This document shows, piece after piece, positions 44,877-58,200 of a DNA stretch of 64,000 nt. Origin of the DNA: Coffea arabica (taxonomy: Eukaryota; Streptophyta; Magnoliopsida; Gentianales; Rubiaceae); contig NC_092312.1 of assembly GCF_036785885.1 (NCBI RefSeq), positions 16,634,001-16,698,000 of the forward strand. The letters run 5' to 3'. The notes under the pieces were generated by a model. The model saw only the letters and a list, made by a program, of their open reading frames with translations, was not told the DNA's origin and ran no database searches. The position numbers and the translations under genes are program-made. Positions within the stretch are counted from its first letter, which is position 1, and each line of letters opens with the position of its first letter.

Positions 44877-45777
44877 TAGAGGTGGCAAATTGGGCGGGAT
44901 GGACGGGATTTGTTTGGGTTTAAGATAGAACCGAGTCATATGGATTTGGGTCCAATCTTACCCATATGTGTTTTGGGACTAACTTGGGCGGGATCACTTT
45001 GGGATAGGTTTAGATTGATTCCGCCCAATACCAAAATCAAATTTATATATATATTTTTTCCTTTAATTTATTTTTTATATAACTTTAATAATTTTGATTT
45101 ATTAAATTTCATTTAGTTTTATTAAATAAACATGTAAGTGCTTTATACTCAGGATTTCCACCAAAAATTGGATTAACAAATAAAAGAAAAGATAGATATA
45201 ATACAGCCATATTCCAACATATATCAAGATGGCCAAGGCACTTAAGGTGTTGAATATTTATCCTCATCATTGTCTAAGGATGACAGGTCTAAACTGATTG
45301 AAATGCTGAAAATTCTTGTGGATAATGATTAGGAAGACTGTTAGATTATATTCGCTGGTATAACTATAAAAATTGTTAAAGATAATTTTTGAATCTAAGA
45401 CTCCGTTTGAATTGGCTATATTTTCAAAAAACAAAATTTTCAAATACAATGTCACAGTAATATACAATAACTCAAAAAAAATCTCATCCATATTAGTATA
45501 TCAAATATTTCAAAAAAAAATTTTATAGTAAAAATTTTTCATATACACTATGATAATAAAATATTTCAAAAATACTACAAAAAACAGCTAATCCAAACAG
45601 AGTCTTGCTATTTGAGCTCAATGGGTACTCAAGTATTTTCCAAAATTTTCCATCAATTAATGGGTATAATTGGAATTTGTCCTATTTTAAACTCAATATC
45701 AAATTCCAGTATCTATTCTGCCCAAAGTCCTTATGGGCATGGATAATCCATTGAAACTTGGGACAAATTGCTACCTC
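44877..45777. mobile_element. Possible hAT-type element with a nested MITE
   Basis: The left edge AGAGGTGGCAAATTGGGC and the right edge, reversed, AGAGGTAGCAATTTGTCCC form a plausible terminal inverted repeat about 900 bp apart. A clear smaller element (45399-45604) sits inside. No convincing target duplication was seen, so the outer pair may be coincidental members of the same family. Confidence 0.3.
45399..45604. mobile_element. MITE, 206 bp (GACTCCGTTTGAATTGGCT ends)
   Basis: Left end GACTCCGTTTGAATTGGCT, right end reversed GACTCTGTTTGGATTAGCT. The centre is AT-rich with AATATTTCAAAAA-type words. No ORF. Target duplication not clear. Confidence 0.65.
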
Positions 45778-46206
45778 TGTTGTTCGGAACAAAATCTATT
45801 GTCAACTCTTTTTGTTGAAATTTGCATACTTCCTTTCTAAACAAAGAAAAAATGAAAATTGCGTTTGAGGTTTTACCCACAAAAATTCGTTGAACTAAAT
45901 TGCACAAACAATTTATTTACAAGGCTAAATAAGTGAACATCCTTGCTACTGGACTCCACTCGACTCAACTAGACTCCGCGGAGCAGATTGATGATACCCG
46001 TAAACTTAAATTGGACCTCAATTTGACTTTGGAATGCAGAACAAGAAGAAGCAAAAGTAGGAAGACAAAACCAACAACGTGGAGAGAAAGCAAAAGATTC
46101 CGGGCACCGTAAAACCCAGCTGGAGCGTCCCGGAGGGCTGATCACATAGCCCTAAAACCCTAATACTTATCGCGCTCAGCAAAACTAAAGTTCCAGCAAT
46201 TTACCA
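45778..46206 (+). promoter_or_regulatory. Promoter/leader of the PLAA gene with telo-box
   Basis: The last 200 bases are GC-richer and lack a TATA box. AAACCCTAA at 46155-46163 is a telo-box, a motif common near the start of plant housekeeping and translation-related genes. The leader runs into AATTTACCAATGG at the start codon. Confidence 0.4.
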
Positions 46207-49200
46207 ATGGATATCGACTTCACAGAGTACAAACTAAGTTCCCAGCTCCGCGGCCACGAAGACGATGTAGGAATTTTCCCTGAATCTTGAAAAATTTTTC
46301 TATGGATATCTGAAAAAATTAACTGTGATATAGATTATTGATATTAATTTGCTGGATGTGCTATGCTTTCAGGCTCGTGGGATATGCATATGTGACAATG
46401 TCGGCATTGCGACGTCGTCGAGAGATAGAACGATCAGGTTTTGGACTTTGGATCAGTCCAACAATAGGGATTATGCTCTATCGAAGATTCTATTGGGACA
46501 TACGAGTTTTGTGGGGCCATTGGCTTGGATTCCACCGAGCGATGAGTTCCCGGAGGGGGGACTCGTTTCTGGTGGGATGGATACGCTTGTTTTTGTCTGG
46601 AATTTGGCAACTGGAGAGAAGGAACATGTACTGAAGGGGCATCAATTGCAAGTCACTGGTGTCTCCTCGGATGGCTCTGATATTGTCTCCACGTCCGTTG
46701 ATTGGTACTTGACATACGTTCAGCATTTTATTATGGTTTGATGTGTCTTCATTTTTTTCTCCTTCTTTCCTTTTTGAGGAACTCATGACTGCTTAAGTTT
46801 GAAAATGATCAATTGAAAGGTTGAATATGTAATGCCATGCGCTTGTGTTCGTCTAATTGGTTTTGTTGAATAATCTCTAAAACAGCTAATCCAAGCGAAG
46901 CCTAAGTAGCCTATAAACATTGGATTTTTCCATGTTCAATGCCTCACATAAGAGACAGGGAAAAATAGATTGCACAATGAAAACAGTTTTTACATGGCAT
47001 ATGGACGTGAAATGATGTAAAAATGTCCCTCAGCTGTTATTTGGACCATCTATTTTAATTTAAGCATCAGGAATTTTTCCAAAAATTCAATGTTGCATAC
47101 TTCTATTGATCCTGATGGCAAATATATATACTAAAAGTACATATAGCCAAAAAAAATTAATAAATGGAAGAGCAAATATAGATGTGCAGAAGATTGAGTA
47201 CTTGGTTTTATTTAAGAGAGAGAGAGAGAGACCATTGTCATTTATTTCACTTGCGTGTTCATACTTCTTTAAACATTGTTGAAGTAAAAAAGACTCTTGT
47301 TTAAACTAACTAGAAGATGAGAATATTTTCTTTGGAAGGCTAGGACCTGTTTGACATCGAGTATGATATCTGATTTTCTGCTTTCATCATCTCAGCACAC
47401 TAAGAAGATGGAAGAAAGGCCAACTAGTTGAGGTTTGGGAAGCACATAAAGCAGCAGTCCAAGCGGTTATTAAGTTGCCCTCCGGCGAGCTTGTTACAGG
47501 TGCAGATGTCATATTTATGTTATCAAAATTTTCTAGAAGTACCAATTTTCACTCTCTGCACTGTTAGGATACTAAATGTCTGATAATAGAATTTCTTCCC
47601 CTAATTACAATGTGAGTGGTTGATAAATAATGTTTGCTATGGTACTCAGGTTCAAGTGACATGACCTTAAAGCTGTGGAAAGGGAGGAGCTGTGTGCACA
47701 CTTATGTGGGACATACAGGTTAATGTTGGCCTTCTTTTTGTACATCCTCCCAGCTCGTATACTTGAATATATGAACATTCATGTTCTTTAGCTGTAGTAC
47801 TTGTTCTTTTTTTCATCTTGTTTTCTGCTTAATGGACGCTTGTGCTCTCCTTCCTCACTCTATCTCAATATGAATATTTCTACTGGATCATTTAAACGAC
47901 TCCTTATTTTTTGGTCACTGTTTACTTTTTGGTCAAACTTTTTGGTTTTTTGGCTTGATAATCATACCTAGGAATATAGGTTATTCTAGGTAAACAAAGA
48001 GGCCAAATTTTGAGAAAGCGAGCATTGAGGCTAAGGGATAAGTTACCCTCTGACAGAAATTGAGATCCATTCAAGTGCATGGAGCATGACAGTTATATGA
48101 TAGTTCATAAGTTGGAAGCTGACTGTCATTGCTGATATGTGAAAAATAAAATATCAATCTTTTAGTGGACCTCCTTAGATGGTACTTATTATGGTGGAGG
48201 AAAAGCCACTGTTTCTGCAATAGAAAATTTGGTTGGTGAGGAGAATTTTGTGGTTGAGGTGCGCTAGTGCTTGGGCTTAAGTGGGGTCAGCTGGAATAAT
48301 GAAGCAATGCTGGCTAAGAATGCATCTTTCTTTGTGGTCTTGCATGTGTGAATGCTGATTAGCATCGATGACTATGATAGACATGAACAACTTTATTGAC
48401 TGTTTGCTTTTCAAACTCGTCAGCTCTACCATGTGCAGTATTTAAGATTTGTAGTTGTGTTAATGTCCTTCATTTTGCAGATACTGTTCGAGGCTTGGCC
48501 TTTATGCCAGCTTTAGGAATTATCTCTGCATCACATGATGGGTAAGATTCTTTTTTCTCTTCAATGGATTCACTATAATTGTCGATCCTCACAAGGAAGG
48601 GTGCAAGACATTTGTCTTTATGTCCATTCAGTTAGAGGGACATCAGCTCATGGTCAACGTTAGGCTGATAAAAGGACTACATTGCAGAATGAATTAGTCT
48701 TGTTAGAATACTAGTGAATGTTTTTTGATGACTACTTGGTGTTAATCCTAAAGTAGTGGCTATTCCACCAAGATGCCAGTGATTGATTCTGGTAGCTTAT
48801 CATCTTGTCTACGATTAGGTAAGCTAGGCTTAAGTTAGGCTGATAAAAGGACTACATTGCAGAATGAATTAGCCTTGGTAAAATACTAGTGAATGTTTTT
48901 TGATGACTACTTGGTGTTAATCCTAAAGCAATGGCTATTCCACCAAGATGCCAGTGGTTGATTCTGGTAGCTTATGATCTTGTCTACTATAAGGTAAGCT
49001 AGGCTTAAGGTCGAAACTTGCAACAGCCTGTTGCCACAGTTGGGGTGGGCTTGGCCTAAATCAAGGAAAAATTCTAGCAGGGGAATTGATTTAAAAGACC
49101 AATTGTAAACATGCAGACAGAAGAGAGAAGAGGGAGCGCATTAGGGAAGGTTGAACCATTATATTTGCTTGTTGAATTGCTACTGTTTTTTGGGCCTTGT

Positions 49201-52200
49201 TACAAGAATTTCACTGGAAGCAGCATAATATTCATGCTCATGTCTTTTCCTGGTTTTTATATGGGTTAGGTTTTTTTTTTTTTAGTTAAAATCCCATGCT
49301 GGGATTTCTCTTGTCTTTTTCTTTTCTTTGTATTTTCTATGATCTTATTCTAGCTGTTTTTAGAGAATCCCTTTTTACTTGTAGGCACGTCTTTGTGCCA
49401 ATCTGTTCTACTTTATTTCTTTGTAAGGTGGAGATATTAGTCATTTTTTGTCTCTAATCTGCATAAATTTAATTCCTGTTTCTTTGAATGCAGTTCAATC
49501 AGGCTGTGGGCGCTTAGTGGTCAGCTTCTAATGGAGATGGTTGGTCACACTTCTATTGTCTATTCTGTAGATGCCCATGTTTCTGGGCTTATTGTCAGTG
49601 GCAGTGAGGATTGTTTTGCTAAAATATGGAAAGGTAATGTGTTTTAGACTGGCTTTCATCTTCGAAGTTGGTTCTGCAATATTGATTAACACCACAATTC
49701 GTTTGCTTGATCAACTTTTTTAGTTTGTTGACGATATCTTTTATGGTTAGTGGTATTCAGTTATTCTACATTTTGTTTGGGTTCTGCCTTGGCAAACCTA
49801 TAGCCATTGACCTTTTTCCCCTTGTAACACGGCTTAAAGTCTGAGTTTAGCATTGAAAAAGAGAACTTGTTATAAGTGTTATGTGAAGTGATTTCAAGAA
49901 ATGGCTTGTTCAAAGAGTCATTCAGCAACAAGTGGCTGGTCTTTTTTCCCCCCTTGTGTATTTATTATTTAATTGTTTCTGAATGTGAATACATAATAAA
50001 AACCGTATTGACTATTTATCACTTAGTAGAAGCATGCTTATGTTGTATGAAGTAACTGTTCAGGACTCGGTACAGGGACTTTCATGGTGGATGAAATTTG
50101 GTCATCCTTGAATTTGTTGGTTTCTTTTACTTGAGCCACATTTTCTTCCCCTTACGAACAGCATTATTTTGTGCTGTAGATGGAGCTTGTGTTCAGAGCA
50201 TAGAGCACCCTGGTTGTGTTTGGGATGCCAAATTCCTGGAAAATGGAGACATTGTGACAGCATGTTCTGATGGTGTTGTCCGCATTTGGACAGTACATCA
50301 GGATAAAATTGCTGACTTGCTGGAACTTGAATCATATTCTTCTCAAGTTTCTCAATACAAGTGTAGTAGGTATAACATCTAAACTCGTCTTCTAGTTAAA
50401 TTTTAACTTTTAGCTTTCACGGTATATTTTCTATCAGCTATATTGGTAGGAATTTATGAGTTTGATAAGCTCTAGTCAGTGAAATCAGTATCACTGCAAT
50501 TTTTAGTTTTGGTGGTTGCATCAGATTCTAATTTCCCATCCGTGCTTTGTTATCAAAACTGGTCCTCAAATCCAAAAGGAAAGTAGTAGTATTGTCTTGA
50601 CCCTGTGCTCTTTCTCTTCCCCTTCCTTCTACCCCCTCTCGCGCTAATACCCTTGTTTGTTGCTCGGTTTGTGGTTTTATCTTGAGAGGAGACATGAGTA
50701 CATAATTCTCTTTGTTGATAACTTTTATGTAGCATGACATGAATTACAGTTGGCAGCATTATACTGGAATTGTTGGTTAGGTTATGAATGCAAAATTTGG
50801 CTTTTCAGTTTTATGAATGTGTAATGCTCTTAACTTTTGTTTCATTTTGTATTAGGAAGAGAGTTGGTGGATTGAAGTTGGAAGATTTACCAGGGCTGGA
50901 TGCTCTACAGACTCCAGGTTTAGTTATAGTTTTGTTTAGTGGAAAATATTGCTTAGTTGCTTTATTAAGCATTAGATGTACTGTTAATGCCAGTTCATTG
51001 AATTATGATAGTAGAAACTCTGTTTAAAATAATAATGGTGTTGTGTCTACGTAACATATGATGTTACAACATGAGCTTTATTGAACTGGCTCTTTCTACA
51101 GCTGGAATGCTTTTATAAATCTAGAGGTGCCTCCTTCAATTCCTGTTTAATTTTATTCTGATAATATGCTGATCAGGAACCAGTGATGGGCAGACAAAAG
51201 TAGTACGAGAAGGGGACAATGGTGTGGCATATACATGGAATATGAGAGAATACAAGTGGGATAAAGTAATATTTGGTTTTCTGCTAATAATAGATACCTG
51301 TAATCATGATTGTTTTTTCCCACCTTTTATTTGTGCCCAGTGTCTCATGGCGGCTGATCAGCAAAGAATAGCAGCATTTCCATTTGGTCTTTTGTAGCTA
51401 ATTTTCTTTTATTTCATCTTTTCTGTGTTTGTTACTTTTGACTCTGAACTGCTCAATTATTGTCTTTTGTGAAGGTTTGACTCTGAACTTCTGTGTTTGT
51501 TACATCAAATTCTTTCCATCTTTACTGCATTGATAAACCTTAATTTAGTTATTTCTGCTTTAGTAAAGAGAATGAGCAGCAACTATTTCAATGAAAGAAT
51601 GTAAACATGGTAGGTAATAAATTAGAACACCAAGGTTTTGAAAAGTGTCATTTGACCCATTTACATTTTAACAGGATCCCTTTGGTCATTGTTGAGTTGT
51701 CTGGATGGTAAATGGTTTCTGCAAAACTCACAAAGTTCCTAAATTGATTTGCATGAAACTAAAATTGAGATGTAATAATTCATGATCTACCTGTTGAGTT
51801 AACCATTAGACTGATGACAAAGAATTGGTATCTAATGCAACTCCAGTGGATCTAGGTGATGTAAGGTTGATCATGGTGACTTTTTTCTACCCTCATATAA
51901 GGTCTTCTTTCCGCACAAGTGTGTAAAGTTTGTTCTTTTTAAACCACATTAACATGTATAGCCGATCAATATCCTCTTCTGACCTGAATTTGCAGGACAA
52001 TTCATCCTTTTCAGCCTTGGCATTTTATACTAAAACAGGAACTTGTAGCAACCTTCAATATTTACTTGAAGCATTTTGAAGTGTATTTGTAAATGCAAAA
52101 TTTAGTTCATTTTTCTGTTTAAATGGCACTTGGACAAAAAATTTGTTCAAAACTCATTGCTCTGAAGGACGGAGTAGTCACCAAAATTGCCCCTATTGAC

Positions 52201-55200
52201 AACTACAAAAGGTCTGCTAAATTTTCGGAATCATTCTGTCATTGTGCTGGTCAAACTTCCCTGTTTGGCTGCTGAAAGACTGAAAATGAGTATGAAGACT
52301 TTCTTCAGTATTGGTGTGAAAAAATTATATTCAATTTCTTCCTTTTATAATGATCTTTTGTAAAATATATGTCCAACTTTAATTTTTTTATGTTTTTAGA
52401 ACTTTTAATAAATGGTGTATATGTGGTTTTTATTGAAATTCAGATTGGTGAAGTCATTGATGGACCTGATGATAGTTTGACTCGTCCTGTTCTTGACGGG
52501 ATTCAGTATGACTATGGTTAGCTAATTCCCCTTTAGGATTTGCTTTTCATTTGTATGTGTTTCTTTGTTATTGACAATCTGGTGCCTGTAATATTCAGTG
52601 TTTGATGTTGATATTGGAGATGGAGAGCCTATTCGTAAATTGCCATATAATCGCTCAGGTACTATGTTCTTTTATTCTTTTTCTTTGGTAGTTAACACCG
52701 TCTTTATGCCAATCAAAGTAATTGGGTTGTGGTATTTGATAGTTGTTTATCTCCTCATTTCCAACAATTTTCTTTTTATTGTGTGATGTTAATTATTTAT
52801 TAAATTAGCTGGGAATCTCCATGACGCACTTTTCATATTTTAATGGAATGGAAAAAACATAGATGTATGTTGTGTGGAGTCTAACGCTACTGGGTGAGAA
52901 GATGGAACATTGGATGGGTGAATACTCTAGTTGTTTGGGGAGCGGAGCAAGGAGATGCTTTTAACTGAAAATGGGATTGAGGTGTAAGAAATTGATGTTT
53001 TTGAGTTAATCTGGATAGCCGTCTTGGTTGAATGAGCAAATTCTTTGGTCATCTAATGCTTATATGAAAGGATTCTTTTGCATTACTGCTTTCAATTGTA
53101 TTGCTATTTTCAGACTGGTGAACTTTGGCAAATGCTATTATGCAAACTTACAAGATAGATTGTGTAAGTTGTAGGAAGTTCATTGGTCTCAGTTATTTGT
53201 GTATTCAGAGTGCTTGTTCTTGTTTGCTATACATTTTCTACAGCTGCTGAAAGTGGTAATTCTTTTTTTTTTTTTGGCCCCCCGGGGGGGGGGGGAGGAG
53301 CTCCTTTTTTCCTAGATGCTTTTGTAAGTGAAGTTTTAGAAAATCATCTCTGTGGGATCTCTGAAATATTTTATTACAGCTTTTTTGAGCTAAAGCAGAG
53401 TAATAAAAAAACACGAATAAAATTATCCTCGATCAGCTTTTTGCCTAAAATGAGCAAAAGAAGGAAGTACGCTCTATTTATGTGTTCATCAAAATTTATA
53501 AAAGGAAGTGACAGTAAGTTGTGCTGCCAGTATCTCTACATCATGTGGGATGTTTACCTACGTGGTGTTACCTTGACTATGGTTGTGAGCCTGCTTTGCA
53601 TCTGGCATTATTTCCCATTTGGTTTCTTCTCTTTTTTTCCAAAAATTTACTGGTATTTAAGCAACAAATAAGAAAGCTCGAGGAAAAGTACCTTGATGCT
53701 GTGCAATTACTCGAGTATGATTGTTTTGTCACTGGCATCATTATTAACATGTTCACATAAAACAGATCCAAACCATGTATTTGGTTGTTGGACTTTTAGT
53801 GATTGTTCTCTTGGTGTCCATTTCACAGATAATCCTTATGCTGCTGCCGATAAGTGGCTGCTTAAGGAGAATCTTCCCCTATCCTATCGCCAACAGATTG
53901 TGGAGTTTATACTGCAAAATACTGGACAAAAAGACTTTTCTCTTGATCCATCTTTCCGTGATCCCTTTACTGGGTGTAAGTATAGATCATAATTGTTGCT
54001 GCATAATTATTGTTGGAGTTGGTTCATGTGGTGCTTTTTTGACTAACTGCATCTCTTGTTTTTCAAATTTGTTTCCTGGATCATTGACTAAATACCTCCT
54101 CCTTCCCCTAATTTTCATGGGCAATTTAAATTTCAGCCAGTGCTTATATCCCTGGACAACCTTCAAAATCAGAAGGTATACTTTCAATGTTGATGAGATT
54201 TTATAATTATCACCTTAGCTCTTTAGTTTTTCCCATTTTGGAAACTTAGAGTTCTGCTTTCTCCTTTTTAACAGCCTCTGTGGAAAAGCCTACCTTTAAG
54301 CATATTCCCAAGGTGAGCTCTTTACAAGTACCTTTTGCACCTAGGATTGAGATCATGAAGTTGTTCACTTGCAACGCTGTCTAAAATGGTTTCTTGTATA
54401 CCTTGTATTTATCCATACCTGGCACTCTTGGTGAAGAGAGAGATGCTTATTAAAGCAGTCAATTTGAGAATATTGTGTACTCTTTTATTCTGAAATAATT
54501 TTTGAAACATAGTGACATGAGAAAGTTGTAAATTTTGTTGCTTTGACAATTAAAATTGAATGTTCAATTATGCCCTATTATGTGATATCCTGGAAAAATC
54601 CTCTTCTTCAGTCTTTGGCTTTGTGTTGTGTGTTTGGATAAGACATGCAATCTGGCTTTCACATATTCTTAACTTGGAAATAGTAGAAAATATGTGGTAA
54701 GGTTTAGTTGAAATACAGTATCTTTTTTATTAGATTGTGATTATACTGTTGACTGTTATCTAATAACGTATGATAACTTTGTTACCCAGAAAGGAATGCT
54801 TGTCTTTGACGTAGCGCCGTTCGATGGTATTTTGAAGAAAATTGCAGAGTTCAACAGTACTCTACTTTCTGACATGGTAAAGTTTGTGCTTATCTATCAA
54901 AATAGTTTTATGTGTTGTTCAGTTTCTTGTATATTTGTTCCTTTGCCCCTCCTAATGTGTTTTATGTGCTCAATAATTTTCTTACATCTGAGTTTGGCTC
55001 TTCATAAAGAAGAACAAGCATTTGTCAGTTCCAGATGCTGAAATGTCAAGAATTGGAGACATTGTTAAGATTTTGAAGGACACATCACGCTACCACAGTA
55101 GTAAATTTTCAGATGGTGACATGGATTTGGTGCTGAAGTTGCTGAATAGTTGGCCTGTTGAAATGATATTCCCAGGTGATATTGTTTTCTTATTCACCAG

Positions 55201-58200
55201 TATTTGTGTCCCTTCCTGCTCCTTGCATTCCATTAATTCTCATGTCCATCGAACTATGGTTTAGTTGGAACCAGATGTTGAATATTGCTGAATTAATTGG
55301 TGATGCCTGTTGTTTAAAATAAAAATTGAATGAGACAGTCATGCCTATTCATCTGATGCATATGACAAAAATTGAATGAGAATCCTTTGCCAGTTTTGGC
55401 TTTTTTTTTGCTTGTGGGGACTGGTCACCATGCAGAGTCTCTTAATGTTGTTAGTCTTTTTGTAGTTGTTGATCTTTTGCGGATGGTAATACTACACCCT
55501 GATGGAGCAACAGTACTTCTCAAGAACACAAGTGATGGAAATGGTACTAATTAGATTCCTGTTATGCTCTATGTGTTGCAGATTCCATGGAATTGGTTAT
55601 GATGTTCGTTTTAAAATTACTCTAGCAGTTTCCTATAAGATTTTTTGGCAACCTTTGTGGCATTTCCTGCCTAATAATAACCTGCTTGCTTGGTCAGAAC
55701 ACCAATTTGTTATGGATATATGAGCAATTATTTCACAATTGTTATTTAATAATCAACGGAGTGTTGGTTTATGTTATCAGGCTATGTAAATTGAATGTCC
55801 TTTAGCGTCCTGCTTTATTTAAATGGCTAACCAATATACTTGTCTTGTGATGTAATGTGGTGTCCATAAGTTAAGCCATTTCGGTGTTTGCATCTTGATT
55901 TTTGGTAATCTTCAACTTGGTTCACCAGATGTGTTTGTGGAGTTAGCTAAGAAGGTCACAAGTTCTCCTCTTCCACCAAACCTTCTGACCAGCATCCGAG
56001 CTGTAGCAAATCTCTTCAAGAATTCAATGTACCATGACTGGCTACAGAAAAAGCGTGCTGAGGTTAGTGACGAGATCTTTCTTAGAATTATGTACTTTGT
56101 CAGCAGGGATGGAGTTAGAGATTCACTTCAGTGGGTGCAGTTTCATGAAGATAGAAAAGATTAAAAATTGTTGAATATGAGATTGTTAGTTTCCAAATGG
56201 AATGAGGGCAAAATAATTGAAAATTAAAAATAATTTCCCTCATATTTGATCTTACTCATATTGTTATTCCTGTTTTCTGTTTCTCTTGTTTGGAAATTTC
56301 GTTCAATGGTGTGAATAAGGCAAAGAATAGATGACTACTTCTGTTCTTCATTTTTGTTATTGATTTCTTACCCCTTTGGGAAAATCTTATCGAAACTTCT
56401 TCAATATGTAATTAACCTGCACAAGTTGCTTATGGTTCTAGATTCCATTGGGAAGAAGTAGAATGGAAGGAATAGTTAATCTTTGTATATCAGCAATTTG
56501 TAAATAGATGTTTTCATTCATATGATTGGTAAGTTTAGCTTAAGAAAGATAGAGGGATCAAACTTTGTTTTTGATTAACTAGCAATATACCCCTAGTTTT
56601 TTTGTTTTCCTTTTTGCATGAATTTGTTCATAGTTTCCCCTTTCATTGGCTAAAGGATAAAATCATGGTCCTAATAAAAAGTTAGGAAATGATTGCAATT
56701 TCAATGTTTAATCTGATTTAATTTATCAGCTTCTTGCTCACCTATGTTACTAGGGTGGAAACAGATAAATATCAAAGTAGAGACTGAACAGCTCACAAAT
56801 GGCATTAATGTTATTTGTTTCTATTTCCTTTAGCTATGTAAATCAACTAATTAGGGGCAAAAATATGAATTGTTTTTATCCATTACCCCAGCTGTCTTCA
56901 CTGCTGCTTGTTGGTTTCTATGAAGGTACATAATTTGCAGTGCCTATTGTATAGTTGCCCTATATTTTCACCAGAAGCTTGCCTTCCTTTAGCTATGTGC
57001 ATGCTTTCTGGTTTTGGAGCCTATGGTTTGTATCTTTGGCTGTTTATGTAATGAAGAGTTCTAATGGGAAGTTTTAGTGATTTACTTTGACTAAACTAGT
57101 ATTTTGTTTTTGTGCCTTTTCTTTTTCTGTGTTTCAAGTTTGCTAACAATTTGATAACTGAATCTGTGCAAGAATGCTGTTGTTGTACTGTACAAGTTGC
57201 GCGTGCTTAGCTTATGCATCCATATTTCCTTGTCCATTGATAGCTTACTGAATTTCACTTTTTCTGATGTCTTTTTTAATGATCTTGTAGATACTGGATG
57301 CCTTCTCAAGTAGTTACTCATCTTCAAATAAAAACGTACAAGTGGCTTACTCAACTTTGATGCTCAAGTATGTACCTTGTGAACGATCATTTCCTATAAT
57401 GTAGTTGCTATATTCTGACGCTAATCTCTGCCGTGTTTGACCAAAAAATCTTTTTAAACAGTTTATTGCAATATTTTGTTCTGCTCTGTTTTTGTCATGT
57501 ATCGAGCATGCTAATTGAACTCTTTATTCTTTTGTCCTTTATGAGCTTGTGGTTATTGCTAATTGCACAGTTTTGACAATATCTGTTCCACTTCCACCAT
57601 TCTGTTTTCTTCTTGTCAGGCAGAAAGTCTCTTTGTGTCCATCTCTGTTTATAATTGGTTTTACTGAAAGTAATTGTCTTTTTGTTTAAGCTGGCTGTTT
57701 CTTGACTACTTAATTTCTTCCTGTTACCTTCTACTTCTTGGCTATCATTCTGTGGTATTTTCAGTTATGCCATTCTACTGATTGAAAAGAAGGATGAAGA
57801 AGGGCAAGCTCAAGTTCTTTCGGCAGCACTTGAGGTAATGTCTTTTAATCTCATTTAGTGAAAAATAAATGTTCCTGTTTAAATGTCTTTTGGTGTTTAA
57901 TAGGACCGTATATTTCACATTATGTATTTTCTCCTCTGATCTTAAAGATTGCAGAAGATGAAAGTCTTGATACCGATTCCAGATTTCGGGCTTTGGTTGC
58001 CATTGGATCTTTGGTAAGTTCGAGCTTCTTTCTTTGTTTCTGTAGTTGTAGTTACTTTGATTCTAATCTCTCCCTATTTTTCATGCTCTAAATCACAAAC
58101 TTCATTTGATGCTTCAAATTGTAGTAAAAGTATAAAATGTAAGATGGAATTTTAGGGCAAAATTTCAAGCATTGGCAAAGCAACAGGGGCTGCTTAACCA

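Noticed and set aside
53183-53671. 162-codon open frame in PLAA intron 11
   Set aside because: It spans homopolymers and has no similarity to the PLAA family. The exons on both sides join in phase without it.
53971-53976. Donor two bases earlier at PLAA exon 12 (GG/GTGTAA)
   Set aside because: It puts exon 13 out of frame. The GTAAGT donor after 53975 keeps the frame and gives FTGSSAYIPGQ, as in homologues.
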